A stretch of DNA of 31,041 nucleotides from Porphyromonadaceae bacterium UBA7207 (lineage in GTDB: Bacteria > Bacteroidota > Bacteroidia > Bacteroidales > Muribaculaceae). The notes beneath the pieces are model-generated. The model was not told where the DNA came from and did not search any database. It saw only the letters and a program-made list of their open reading frames with translations. Each line of letters opens with the position of its first letter. Position 1 is the stretch's first letter. Position numbers and translations under genes: made by a program. The stretch is from the NCBI GenBank assembly GCA_002490635.1, contig DKUJ01000011.1, positions 1 through 31,041 of the forward strand. The letters are read 5' to 3'. Positions 1-7,126 of the stretch are shown here, piece after piece.

Positions 1-46
1 TGTGCGCAATATCTCCGAAGCCATAGTTGCCGCTACAAATAACAAG

Positions 47-580
47 CTACTCTAAATTCTTGCACAAATAAAATCGTGGAAAATGTTTCACTTCGCGCCC
101 GACAGCGATGTTGGCTGCTATCCGTGCGCATATATATGCTGCGGTTTTAAGTGACGCACCGCTCGTCACGCCATTTTTAATGTCTGGCAGCGAATCTCGC
201 AGCCACTCGCATCCTTCGACATTCCAAAATGCACAATAACCTGCCATATATGTTGCCGCCCATTGCCGGAGGTCAGGTTTGCATATTATATCCCTTTCAT
301 CATCGGGCATAACTACAATCACACCGGCTCCATTTACAAAATCGAATGGCAGTATTAAAGGAATGTCTGTTTCCTGTGACATACAAGAACTGCCTTCGTT
401 GACATTCTCGGCAATAACATCGAAATTGCTTATCGCAGGCTGCTTATTAGAGGAAGATATTATTTGAATGGACTCAAAGCCCAACTGTTGAAGTTCGGCC
501 TTGATGCTGTCAATAAACTCACACGCTCCAACGACTGCAATTCGGCAGCCTGCTATCCGGCGTCTTTCTTCGCTTGTCAT
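47..580 (-). CDS. ThiF/E1-like small protein (degenerate nucleotide-binding fold)
   Basis: A 177-residue protein whose start lies about 10 nt after the stop of the upstream lipoprotein gene, so the two are probably cotranscribed. Residues 5-20 (RRRIAGCRIAVVGACE) resemble the first beta-strand and glycine turn of the ThiF/MoeB/HesA adenylating fold, and the C-terminal 'ICARIAANIAVGREVKHFPRFYL' region resembles the closing helix and strand of the same family. The usual ThiF catalytic arginine, the aspartate after beta-2 and the CxxC zinc pairs are not evident, and at 177 residues it is shorter than a full ThiF (about 240). It may therefore be a partner or relic rather than an active enzyme. After the TAG stop the same frame stays open to the window edge, so a truncated longer gene is possible. 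The family call is from pattern recognition only. Confidence 0.5.
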   Translation of the reverse strand: MTSEERRRIAGCRIAVVGACEFIDSIKAELQQLGFESIQIISSSNKQPAISNFDVIAENVNEGSSCMSQETDIPLILPFDFVNGAGVIVVMPDDERDIICKPDLRQWAATYMAGYCAFWNVEGCEWLRDSLPDIKNGVTSGASLKTAAYICARIAANIAVGREVKHFPRFYLCKNLE

Positions 581-590
581 TGGTGCGTAT

Positions 591-1811
591 TTAATGACGA
601 CTCATTAGATCGATGTATTCTTGTAATGTACACATTCCCATTGAGGCTCTACGCGTATTAACATTTTCAGGTTCAAATATTGGAGCAGGTACAAATACTC
701 CATTTTCATCAATATTTCCTTGAGATCCATATAACTGCAACTTGCCGGACCAACAGGCAATCCTATCCTGCATTACTGCTATAAGTTCGCCACGGATTTT
801 CCCTTTATGTGCCGCCGCTATAAATTTAGGCAGATATTTTTGTTGCAGTTCAAGAGAACTATGCTGTATTACAGCCCAAAGGACTTCATTCTCCTCTCCA
901 AAATCCAAATTGTAGTTCTCCAATATGTCTAATACCCGTATAAGATTTATGCTGTCATTATGCCATATTTCTCGGCCTATCTGCTGATGCAAAATGGTGT
1001 CTTGAGGATGTTCCTGCCAAGCAGTAACAATTCTGTTGCGGGGTTCCTGATCCAATTTGAGTATTTCTTTCAATTCAGCCCGTATATCATTTGTTTTCCT
1101 GCGATATTCAATTTGCAATCCAGCTCTGTAATTGTCAAAGACAATATCCCTTCTACTGTCAATCCAGTTAGCGAGAATATCATCATAAGTATGGTCAAGG
1201 AGATTGCCTTTGCTCGTCCAATGCCACGGTTGAAAACCCATTGAAGTTGTTTTAGGAGTCGTGGATTGGAAAATATGAAGGCAAGCCATGGGTATTGAGC
1301 CATAATGCAATTTATCCACAACGATTAGAGTACCATTCCTTTTATCTTTATAAGTATTGGAATAGATTTCATATGGTCTTCTATCCCCTTCGTGTATATC
1401 ATCATCCCATACCCATGAGGTTCCCGGAATGGAATCATTAAGATTAAAGGAAACAGCAGCAGGCTTGACATCACGATAATTTTTTGGCAACTCCACCCAC
1501 ATTGTATTTTCCAGTGGGGCATAGAAATATACAGTGCTATTTTCAAGACCGCAGACTTTCAGAATACGGGTAATATATTTTCTTGCATCCTTGTGAATTG
1601 ATAAAGAATCAGCACAACCGATGAGAGTCATTGTGGGATTAAGGGCATGGGGCCCAAAGCTGAACCTTAGAGTAGAATCGGAGTTTATAATATCGCCTAC
1701 GACTCCGGAGAATGACCATTTTTCATTAGAGAATGTAATGGGTTTCGGGCTCGAACACGATGTTATCCATAGAATTGACAACATCAAAAGTATCTTCACT
1801 ATATTGTTCAT
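591..1811 (-). CDS. Lipoprotein with C-terminal DUF6624 domain
   Basis: A 406-residue secreted lipoprotein. The N-terminus has a short basic and hydrophobic stretch ending in lipobox I-T-S-C with the lipidated Cys at residue 19. Residues about 240-400 match the DUF6624 pattern as I know it: 'ELKEILKLDQEPR', an 'AVIQHSS' motif near 313-319, 'MQDRI' near 347-351, 'KLQLYGSQ' at 357-364 and 'PENVNTRRA' near 381-389. The first 230 residues are not recognised; they hold several Trp-rich segments such as 'FQPWHWTSKG'. DUF6624 has no established function. The gene appears to be first in a two-gene unit with the ThiF-like gene, with a -7-like box at 1834-1841. It lies in A+T-rich DNA next to a relaxase remnant, so horizontal acquisition is plausible. 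Confidence 0.75.
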   Translation of the reverse strand: MNNIVKILLMLSILWITSCSSPKPITFSNEKWSFSGVVGDIINSDSTLRFSFGPHALNPTMTLIGCADSLSIHKDARKYITRILKVCGLENSTVYFYAPLENTMWVELPKNYRDVKPAAVSFNLNDSIPGTSWVWDDDIHEGDRRPYEIYSNTYKDKRNGTLIVVDKLHYGSIPMACLHIFQSTTPKTTSMGFQPWHWTSKGNLLDHTYDDILANWIDSRRDIVFDNYRAGLQIEYRRKTNDIRAELKEILKLDQEPRNRIVTAWQEHPQDTILHQQIGREIWHNDSINLIRVLDILENYNLDFGEENEVLWAVIQHSSLELQQKYLPKFIAAAHKGKIRGELIAVMQDRIACWSGKLQLYGSQGNIDENGVFVPAPIFEPENVNTRRASMGMCTLQEYIDLMSRH

Positions 1812-1833
1812 AATATTTTGGTTTAATCTGCTG

Positions 1834-1841
1834 CAAAATTA
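1834..1841 (-). promoter_or_regulatory. Putative -7 box for the DUF6624 lipoprotein gene
   Basis: On the minus strand this reads TAATTTTG, matching the Bacteroidetes -7 consensus TAnnTTTG, about 22 nt before the ATG at 1811. No clear TTTG -33 box is seen at 19-21 bp. The left arm of the inverted repeat at 1859-1875 falls where the -33 region should be, so it could act as an operator. Confidence 0.4.
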
Positions 1842-1858
1842 GAACTATAACACCATGC

Positions 1859-1922
1859 GTACCATACCCAAAAGTGTATGTTTTCACTCTGAGCTTCATT
1901 TGTCTACTTTTGGGTATGGCAC
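1859..1922. repeat. 17-bp inverted repeat with 30-nt spacer
   Basis: The left arm at 1859-1875 reads GTACCATACCCAAAAGT. The right arm at 1906-1922 reads ACTTTTGGGTATGGCAC, its reverse complement with one mismatch. The 30-nt spacer has no complementarity I can see, and no T-run follows, so this is not a typical intrinsic terminator. It sits exactly where relaxase similarity stops on the minus strand, and just upstream of the lipoprotein -7 box. It could be an operator, or a recombination or insertion scar. Confidence 0.6.
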
Positions 1923-1923
1923 G

Positions 1924-2058
1924 GAATTCTTCCATATACTCTTTTGCGAGTCGAGTCATAAATTCATCGGTCAGACAAGGTGCATCGGCGTTGTCAAAAC
2001 TGATGGAAATATGCCCTGCCGGATTCTCCTTGCCAGGGTGAGCGAGAGAAATGTTTAC
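1924..2058 (-). pseudogene. Remnant of a mobilization relaxase (MobB-like N-terminal segment)
   Basis: Reading the minus strand from the GTA at 2058, directly after an in-frame TAA (2059-2061), gives about 45 codons that include 'HISISFDNADAPCLTDEFM' and then 'TRLAKEYMEEF'. This resembles the conserved part of Bacteroidales mobilization relaxases, where 'HISLNPSPDD..LTDEQF..LAQ.YMEKMG' precedes the catalytic HxH histidines. The match ends at the inverted repeat, so the histidine motif is missing, as is the N-terminal GxSFxG-type start. Upstream the frame has stops (TAA, TAG). The piece is too small to work and reads as a fossil of an integrative or mobilizable element. A protein search of the translated segment against relaxase profiles would settle it. 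Confidence 0.5.
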
Positions 2059-2156
2059 TTAAATATCCTCCGGCTACAAACCTGCGCTCTCCTTCCTCAC
2101 CATGCAGTCGCGCAAATTTATTTTGAAAATCGGCTGAGTCTTGCTACAAATTAGCT

Positions 2157-2164
2157 AACTTTGT
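2157..2164 (+). promoter_or_regulatory. Putative -7 box for the Crp/Fnr-like gene
   Basis: TAACTTTG matches TAnnTTTG. The ATG at 2173 lies only 8 nt downstream, giving a very short or leaderless 5' end. A TTTG -33 box at the usual spacing is not obvious; CTTG at 2140-2143 is too close. Confidence 0.4.
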
Positions 2165-2172
2165 TTAGACAT

Positions 2173-2744
2173 ATGGCTCAATTCAATATATATGATAGCA
2201 TGATCAATCTCTCGGTGATAAAGGATTATTGTCGGGAGAACGGGAGGCTCTGCCATTATGCCAAAGAGGCTATTTTCGTTGAGCAGGGCTCGGTTGGCAA
2301 TCTTATCGGAGTTGTTGAGTCCGGCTACTTCAAATACACAGCCATTACTTCATCGGGCAATGAAGCTGTTGTAGGGTTTGCATTCGAAGACACGATTGTC
2401 GCTGACTACTATAATTCTTATAATAGACTCCCCTCGGAAGTGACTATTAAAGCCGGCGCCGACTCTACTGTATTCAAATTAGAATGATTGAGGCAAGGAA
2501 TGCCATTGACCGTTTTTTCAACAATAACCATCCGGCTATCAACGGTATCCTTTTTAGCGAGATTTATTCGCGCTATCTTGAACTTTACCGCAAGACACCG
2601 ACTGAACGGTATCTTAATCTTCTCAGCCAGTGTCCACAGATTTTTGACATCGTTTCATTGAAGGATATTGCCTCCTATCTGCTCATTACCCCTGTCTATC
2701 TGAGCCGAATCCGAAAAAAACTCGCACAGAAAGCTAACGAATAA
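2173..2744 (+). pseudogene. Crp/Fnr-family transcriptional regulator, split by a frameshift
   Basis: Two adjacent frames together make one ordinary Crp/Fnr-like protein of about 190 residues. The first frame (to the TGA at 2485-2487) carries the cyclic-nucleotide-binding-like fold, including 'VEQGSVGNLIGVVESGYFKY' and 'GNEAVVGFAFEDTIVADY'. The second frame (ATG at 2484, stop at 2744) carries the linker helix and a C-terminal helix-turn-helix, 'TERYLNLLSQCPQIFD...SLKDIASYLLITPVYLSRIRKKL'. The frames meet at an ATGA overlap (2484-2487). One indel near 2478-2490 would restore a single reading frame of normal length. It could be a real null allele, a sequencing error or, less likely, two coupled half-proteins. 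The ATG at 2173 was preferred to the TTG at 2161, which lies inside the -7 box. No heptameric slippery site is visible. Confidence 0.7.
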
Positions 2745-2754
2745 AACAAGTTTT

Positions 2755-2785
2755 ATTGCGAAGCCATTTTTATTGCATAACTTTG
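2755..2785 (+). promoter_or_regulatory. Bacteroidetes-type promoter for the BspA-like gene
   Basis: ATTG at 2755-2758 (weak TTTG -33) is followed by 19 nt and TAACTTTG at 2778-2785 (-7). The expected transcription start is near 2790-2793. That rules out the in-frame TTG at 2756 as the real start codon of the downstream gene. Confidence 0.6.
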
Positions 2786-2803
2786 CCAATAAAAAATGGG
2801 CAA

Positions 2804-4309
2804 GTGGAAAATCGTATCATCAAATCAATCTTATCTCTGATAGTTGCAGTGCCGTTTATGGCATTCGCACATACAACCATCACAAGTCCTTATGGCACGG
2901 ACGAAATTGTTCTAATTCCTAAATTGATTGAAGAACACTGGTCAATTAATAGTTCCTCCTTTCAAGAATTTGAGTTGTGCAGTAAACAGAAAGCATCCGG
3001 CAGAAACCAGGAAGACAATCAATATGCGCATGCGGTTTTGGCGGAAAGCGGCACTCTGGCGGCTGTCCTGGGTGAAAGAATATTCGAAATAGATTCCATC
3101 TCGGTAGAAGGCCCGATGAATGATGATGATTTCAGTACACTATGGGAATCATCGTTCAATGGACGCCTCAAAATTATCAATCTCGAGAATGCAACGGTAG
3201 AAAACGGCATTATCCCTGAAGAAGCTCTGTTCCACAAGGATGAACAAGTCAACTGGGGAACTATGGTGATAACTACTACATGGCTTGAAAAGTTACTTCT
3301 TCCGGAAGATGTAACTGAAATAGGCGACTTTGCAGTTGCATATGCCACCTCACTTCGTGAAATCAAATTGCCCAGCGCATTGCAGACCATCGGTAAAGCG
3401 GCTTTCACAGACTGCATAAGTTTAACCGCCGAACAATTGGTTTTCCCGGAAAGCCTGAGAGTGATTGGTGAACAGGCGTTTTACAATTGCCGCGGACTGA
3501 CAGGTAAAATAACACTTCCAGAATCGCTGCACGCTATTATCTGCGGAGCATTCTACTCTTGTAAAATATCCGAAATCTATATACCTCAATCACTGGAATA
3601 TCTCGGCTGCATGGCTTTCGCCAATGCTGCATTTGAAAAGGCGATTTTGCCGGATAACTGTTCTCTTTGTTCGCAAGGCGGTCAGTTCTACAATAACTGG
3701 AAACTTGCCGAAGCACATTTGCCGGACAATTCGACACTTGTTCCGGCCGATGTTTTTTCAGGTTGTTTCTCTTTGAAAAAAGTGAACATTCCCTCCAAGG
3801 CTATCACCATAGGCGAGTTTGCATTCGACCAAGTTAAAATGTCAAATATAGATTTTCCGGAAACATTGGAATCAATCGGCCAAAATGCGTTTCAGACTTG
3901 CAACAGGCTCACATCTGTAGTTTTTCCGGCTTCGCTAAAAAGTCTCGGTGACCGTGCATTTGCCTTATGCGGCAGTCTGACAAGCATTTGGTGCAAGGCA
4001 ACTGTTCCTCCCGAATATATACAGGCATCTGGATATGAATCCGACGGAACGCCTTTTACACGCGTAAACCCTTTAACTCCCGTATATATCCCTGTCGGTA
4101 CGAAGCAGCAATACATGGCGGCTCCAGGTTGGGATTATATGACCAATTTTATCGAAACCGACAATTTTCCATCGGCCGGTATGGGCTGTATTGAAATCGA
4201 CGCAAAAGGACAAAACGACAATACTTACGATCTATTCGGAAGAACGGTCGAAATGCCTATGCCGGGAAATATCTATATTAAACACGGCAAGAAATTCATT
4301 CAGAAATGA
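2804..4309 (+). CDS. BspA-type leucine-rich-repeat surface protein
   Basis: About 501 residues if started at GTG 2804. This start gives a signal peptide (NRIIKSILSLIVAVPFMAFA) directly after the basic residues and fits the promoter at 2755-2785. The middle of the protein holds about six LRR_5/BspA repeats of the form 'LP.sL..IG..AF..C..Lt', for example 'SLRVIGEQAFYNC' and 'TLESIGQNAFQTC'. The C-terminus 'YDLFGRTVEMPMPGNIYIKHGKKF' is a variant of the Bacteroidales tail 'YDLQGR.V..P..GIYI.NGKK', often found on secreted proteins. Such proteins are exported and often thought to mediate adhesion or host contact; that role is inferred. The ATG at 2796 is in another frame and meets a stop after 14 codons. 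So the start is either this GTG or a frameshifted ATG. A terminator hairpin follows. Confidence 0.8.
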   Translation: MENRIIKSILSLIVAVPFMAFAHTTITSPYGTDEIVLIPKLIEEHWSINSSSFQEFELCSKQKASGRNQEDNQYAHAVLAESGTLAAVLGERIFEIDSISVEGPMNDDDFSTLWESSFNGRLKIINLENATVENGIIPEEALFHKDEQVNWGTMVITTTWLEKLLLPEDVTEIGDFAVAYATSLREIKLPSALQTIGKAAFTDCISLTAEQLVFPESLRVIGEQAFYNCRGLTGKITLPESLHAIICGAFYSCKISEIYIPQSLEYLGCMAFANAAFEKAILPDNCSLCSQGGQFYNNWKLAEAHLPDNSTLVPADVFSGCFSLKKVNIPSKAITIGEFAFDQVKMSNIDFPETLESIGQNAFQTCNRLTSVVFPASLKSLGDRAFALCGSLTSIWCKATVPPEYIQASGYESDGTPFTRVNPLTPVYIPVGTKQQYMAAPGWDYMTNFIETDNFPSAGMGCIEIDAKGQNDNTYDLFGRTVEMPMPGNIYIKHGKKFIQK

Positions 4310-4316
4310 TTTAAAC

Positions 4317-4354
4317 AACGGTTATCGCCCTCTCCTACCGGTGAGATAACCGTT
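4317..4354. terminator. Bidirectional terminator between the BspA-like gene and nadE
   Basis: A perfect 10-bp stem, AACGGTTATC (4317-4326) with GATAACCGTT (4345-4354), encloses an 18-nt loop. On the plus strand a T-rich stretch (GCTGTTTCTTG) follows; on the minus strand GTTTAAAT follows. The genes converge here, so it can serve both. Confidence 0.75.
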
Positions 4355-4366
4355 GCTGTTTCTTGT

Positions 4367-6283
4367 CTACAATGACTCGCACTGTTTAAGCCACAGTGCT
4401 GCGGATGCATCGGAAGGCATGCGCCAGTCACCTCTCGGCGACAGGCATACACTACCCACCTTAGGGCCGTCGGGCATACAGGAGCGTTTGAACTGCTGGT
4501 TGAAGAAGCGTCGGAAGAACGTTCTAAGCCATTTCCTGATTGTCGTGCCATCGTATCTGTCGCCGAACGCCTCTTTGGCAAGGAAGAAGATTTTGCGCGG
4601 TCCGAAGCCATAACGCAGCACGTAGTAAAGGAAGAAATCGTGGAGTTCGTATGGGCCGACAAGATCTTCGGTTTTTTGAGCTATTGTACCGTCGGCAGCT
4701 GCCGGAGTCAGTTCCGGGCTGATGGGAGTATCGGCTATATCGGCAAGCAACTCACCCACTCTTCCGGGATTGACAGATGCAAAATACCTTACCAGGTACT
4801 GGACAAGTGTTTTGGGCACGCCGGCATTCACGGCGTACATGCTCATGTGGTCGCCGTTATATGTTGCCCATCCCAGTGCCAGCTCCGAGAGGTCGCCGGT
4901 ACCCAACACCATTCCGCCAAGGCGGTTGGCAAGATCCATCAGAATCTGTGTTCGCTCGCGTGCCTGACTGTTTTCGTAGGTTACATCGGCAACCTCCGGG
5001 TCCTGGCCGATATCGGCGAAATGTTGGCTTACCGCTTTCACTATAGAGATTTCCCGTGAATCGACGCCAAGGGCTTCCATAAGGCCAATGGCGTTGCCGT
5101 GTGTTCTGGATGTGGTTCCGAATCCTGGCATGGTGACTCCCACTATGCCTTTGCGTGCCAAGCCAAGGCTGTCGAATGCCCTGACGGCCACCAACAGCGC
5201 GAGCGTGGAGTCAAGGCCTCCCGAAATACCTATTACCAGAGTCCTGGTATGTGTCGCCTGAAGGCGCTTGGCCAGTGCAGAAGTCTGTATGGCTATTATT
5301 TCTTCGCACCGTTCCCTCAACGATTCGGAAGCGGAAGGCACGAACGGATGCGGCTCCACGGCTCTCAATAAACCGGATGAAGGCATGGCGGCATCTCCAA
5401 GGTCGATAATCCGTACCGGCTCTGATTTGTCGCGGGCACAGTCGGAAAAACTACCGGTGTGCATGCGGTCGCGGCGCAATGCTTCGACATCGACATCGGC
5501 AATCTGCATCTGATTTCCCCTGATCCACCTGTCGTTATGGCTGAGGATACGTCCATTTTCCGCGATAAACAATTTGGCATCGAACACAAGATCTGTCGAC
5601 GATTCTCCGAATCCGGCCGATGCATAGGCATATGCGCAGATAGAACGTGCCGACTGTGTCGCAATCATATTCCGAAGGTATGAATATTTACCTATCACAT
5701 CGTCGCTGGCGCTAAGATTCACCATAACTTCCGCCCCGGACAGCGACAACGTTGATGAAGGCGGTGCAGGCGTCCAGAGGTCCTCACAGATTTCCGTACC
5801 GAAGGTTACTCCGCCTATTCTGAAAAGCAGATTGCCACCGAGTGGAACTTCACCGATACAGGATTCTATGCCAGCACCGGATGAGAACCACCGTTTTTCA
5901 TAGAATTCATTGTATTCCGGGATGTAAGTTTTAGGAACATATCCGGCCACCTTTCCTCCGCTCACGACTGCCGCACAATTCAGCAGCCGGGAACCGCATC
6001 TCACAGGCACACCCACAACAAAAGCCGTGCCCGGAAGTTCTCCAGAAATTTCAGCGATTCTATCAAGTCCTTTCTGTGCGGCTTCAAGCAACAATGACGA
6101 ATGAAACAGATCACCGCAGGTGTAGGCTGTCACACACAGTTCGGGGAACACTGTCAGTGCCGCCCCTTTCTGCCACGCCTGACGCATGAGGGCGCAGATG
6201 TTTTCTACGTTCGACTCGACATCGGCCACTGCCACCGCCGGCGAGGCGACTGCTATTCTGAAAAAACCGTGATTCATTTCCAT
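4367..6283 (-). CDS. nadE: NAD(+) synthase, glutamine-hydrolysing
   Basis: A 638-residue two-domain enzyme that amidates nicotinic acid adenine dinucleotide to NAD+, with ammonia supplied from glutamine. Residues about 6-290 form a nitrilase-type glutaminase with the expected triad: Glu48 (FPELC), Lys118 (VPKTY) and Cys166 (EICEDLW). Residues about 325-638 form the synthetase with the ATP pyrophosphatase P-loop SGGLDS at 354-359 and 'GTGDLSELALGWATYNGDHMS' further on. Length is normal for the glutamine-dependent form. It begins 2 nt after the stop of the ZIP transporter gene, so the two are probably one transcript from the promoter near 7097. The second Met (6277) is an equally possible start. 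Confidence 0.96.
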   Translation of the reverse strand: MEMNHGFFRIAVASPAVAVADVESNVENICALMRQAWQKGAALTVFPELCVTAYTCGDLFHSSLLLEAAQKGLDRIAEISGELPGTAFVVGVPVRCGSRLLNCAAVVSGGKVAGYVPKTYIPEYNEFYEKRWFSSGAGIESCIGEVPLGGNLLFRIGGVTFGTEICEDLWTPAPPSSTLSLSGAEVMVNLSASDDVIGKYSYLRNMIATQSARSICAYAYASAGFGESSTDLVFDAKLFIAENGRILSHNDRWIRGNQMQIADVDVEALRRDRMHTGSFSDCARDKSEPVRIIDLGDAAMPSSGLLRAVEPHPFVPSASESLRERCEEIIAIQTSALAKRLQATHTRTLVIGISGGLDSTLALLVAVRAFDSLGLARKGIVGVTMPGFGTTSRTHGNAIGLMEALGVDSREISIVKAVSQHFADIGQDPEVADVTYENSQARERTQILMDLANRLGGMVLGTGDLSELALGWATYNGDHMSMYAVNAGVPKTLVQYLVRYFASVNPGRVGELLADIADTPISPELTPAAADGTIAQKTEDLVGPYELHDFFLYYVLRYGFGPRKIFFLAKEAFGDRYDGTTIRKWLRTFFRRFFNQQFKRSCMPDGPKVGSVCLSPRGDWRMPSDASAALWLKQCESL

Positions 6284-6285
6284 AA

Positions 6286-7071
6286 TTATCCAAGTATTAC
6301 ATCAAGCACCATCATCAGCACGAAACCGGCAGCAAAGCCTATGGTGCCGAGATTGGAGTGGCGCCCCTGCGCAGTCATTGGCAGAAGCTCCTCAACGACA
6401 ACAAACATCATAGCTCCGGCTCCGAAAGCGAGAAGATAAGGAAACCAAGGCAATATAAGCGAAGCACCTGCCATGGTAAGCAACGCTGCAACCGGTTCCA
6501 CAGCTCCGCTGAAAACTCCCATGCCGAAAGCCTTGTTACGTGAATGGCCCATTCCATGCAGCGGCATCGACACTATGGCACCTTCTGGAAAGTTCTGCAC
6601 AGCCAGGCCCACCGCAAGGGCGAAGGCGGCGCTATAGCCAAGCACGCCATCGCCCACCAATGCACCCGTAAGCGCTATACCCATGGCTATGCCCTCGGGA
6701 ATGTTGTGGATGGTAACAGCCATTGCAAGCCTCGAGCTACGCGAAAGCGCGCTGGAAGGTCCTTCGGACTCGCTGCTGTGCAGATGCTGGTGGGGCGTCC
6801 ATTTATCTAGCATCAACAGAAAGACGACGCCCAACATGAAACCTACTGCCGCGGGCACAACTGCCATGGCACCGTCGCCGGAAAGCTCGATTGAAGGTAT
6901 CAGCAACGACCATACCGATGCCGCAGTCATAACTCCGGCAGCAAAGCCGACCAAAGCCTTCTCCAGATACAACGGCATCTGTCGCCGCATGAAGTAGACA
7001 CATGCAGCTCCAATACATGTACCCGCAAAAGGTATTGCCAATGCCGTTATGATTTCACCGGTAGGATTCAT
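6286..7071 (-). CDS. ZIP-family divalent metal transporter (ZupT-like)
   Basis: A 261-residue inner-membrane protein with about eight hydrophobic segments. The two ZIP metal-site motifs are present: HNIPEG at 122-127 in TM4 and QNFPEG at 159-164 in TM5. A Glu pair at 227-228 (VVEELLP) and a His-rich cytoplasmic loop (HQHLH, 94-98) are also typical. It probably imports zinc or a related metal; substrate range cannot be read from sequence. It is the first gene of a likely two-gene unit with nadE. Confidence 0.92.
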   Translation of the reverse strand: MNPTGEIITALAIPFAGTCIGAACVYFMRRQMPLYLEKALVGFAAGVMTAASVWSLLIPSIELSGDGAMAVVPAAVGFMLGVVFLLMLDKWTPHQHLHSSESEGPSSALSRSSRLAMAVTIHNIPEGIAMGIALTGALVGDGVLGYSAAFALAVGLAVQNFPEGAIVSMPLHGMGHSRNKAFGMGVFSGAVEPVAALLTMAGASLILPWFPYLLAFGAGAMMFVVVEELLPMTAQGRHSNLGTIGFAAGFVLMMVLDVILG

Positions 7072-7096
7072 TGATATCTGTGTTTTATGAATAACA

Positions 7097-7104
7097 CAAA
7101 ATTA
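7097..7104 (-). promoter_or_regulatory. Putative -7 box for the ZIP-nadE unit
   Basis: On the minus strand this reads TAATTTTG (TAnnTTTG), 25 nt before the ATG at 7071. It lies in the 55-nt gap after the DUF5686 gene. The -33 box is weak. Confidence 0.45.
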
Positions 7105-7126
7105 GGCATTTTTTCCGTTGCAGAAC

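Noticed and set aside
1726..1959. 77-residue minus-strand frame as an intact gene
   Set aside because: Its N-terminal part is only the end of the relaxase-like remnant, and the rest runs through the inverted repeat and into the lipoprotein gene in another frame.
2756..2803. Extra N-terminal residues for the BspA-like protein from TTG 2756
   Set aside because: The region is occupied by the promoter, and starting there would place the signal peptide behind a 16-residue polar stretch.
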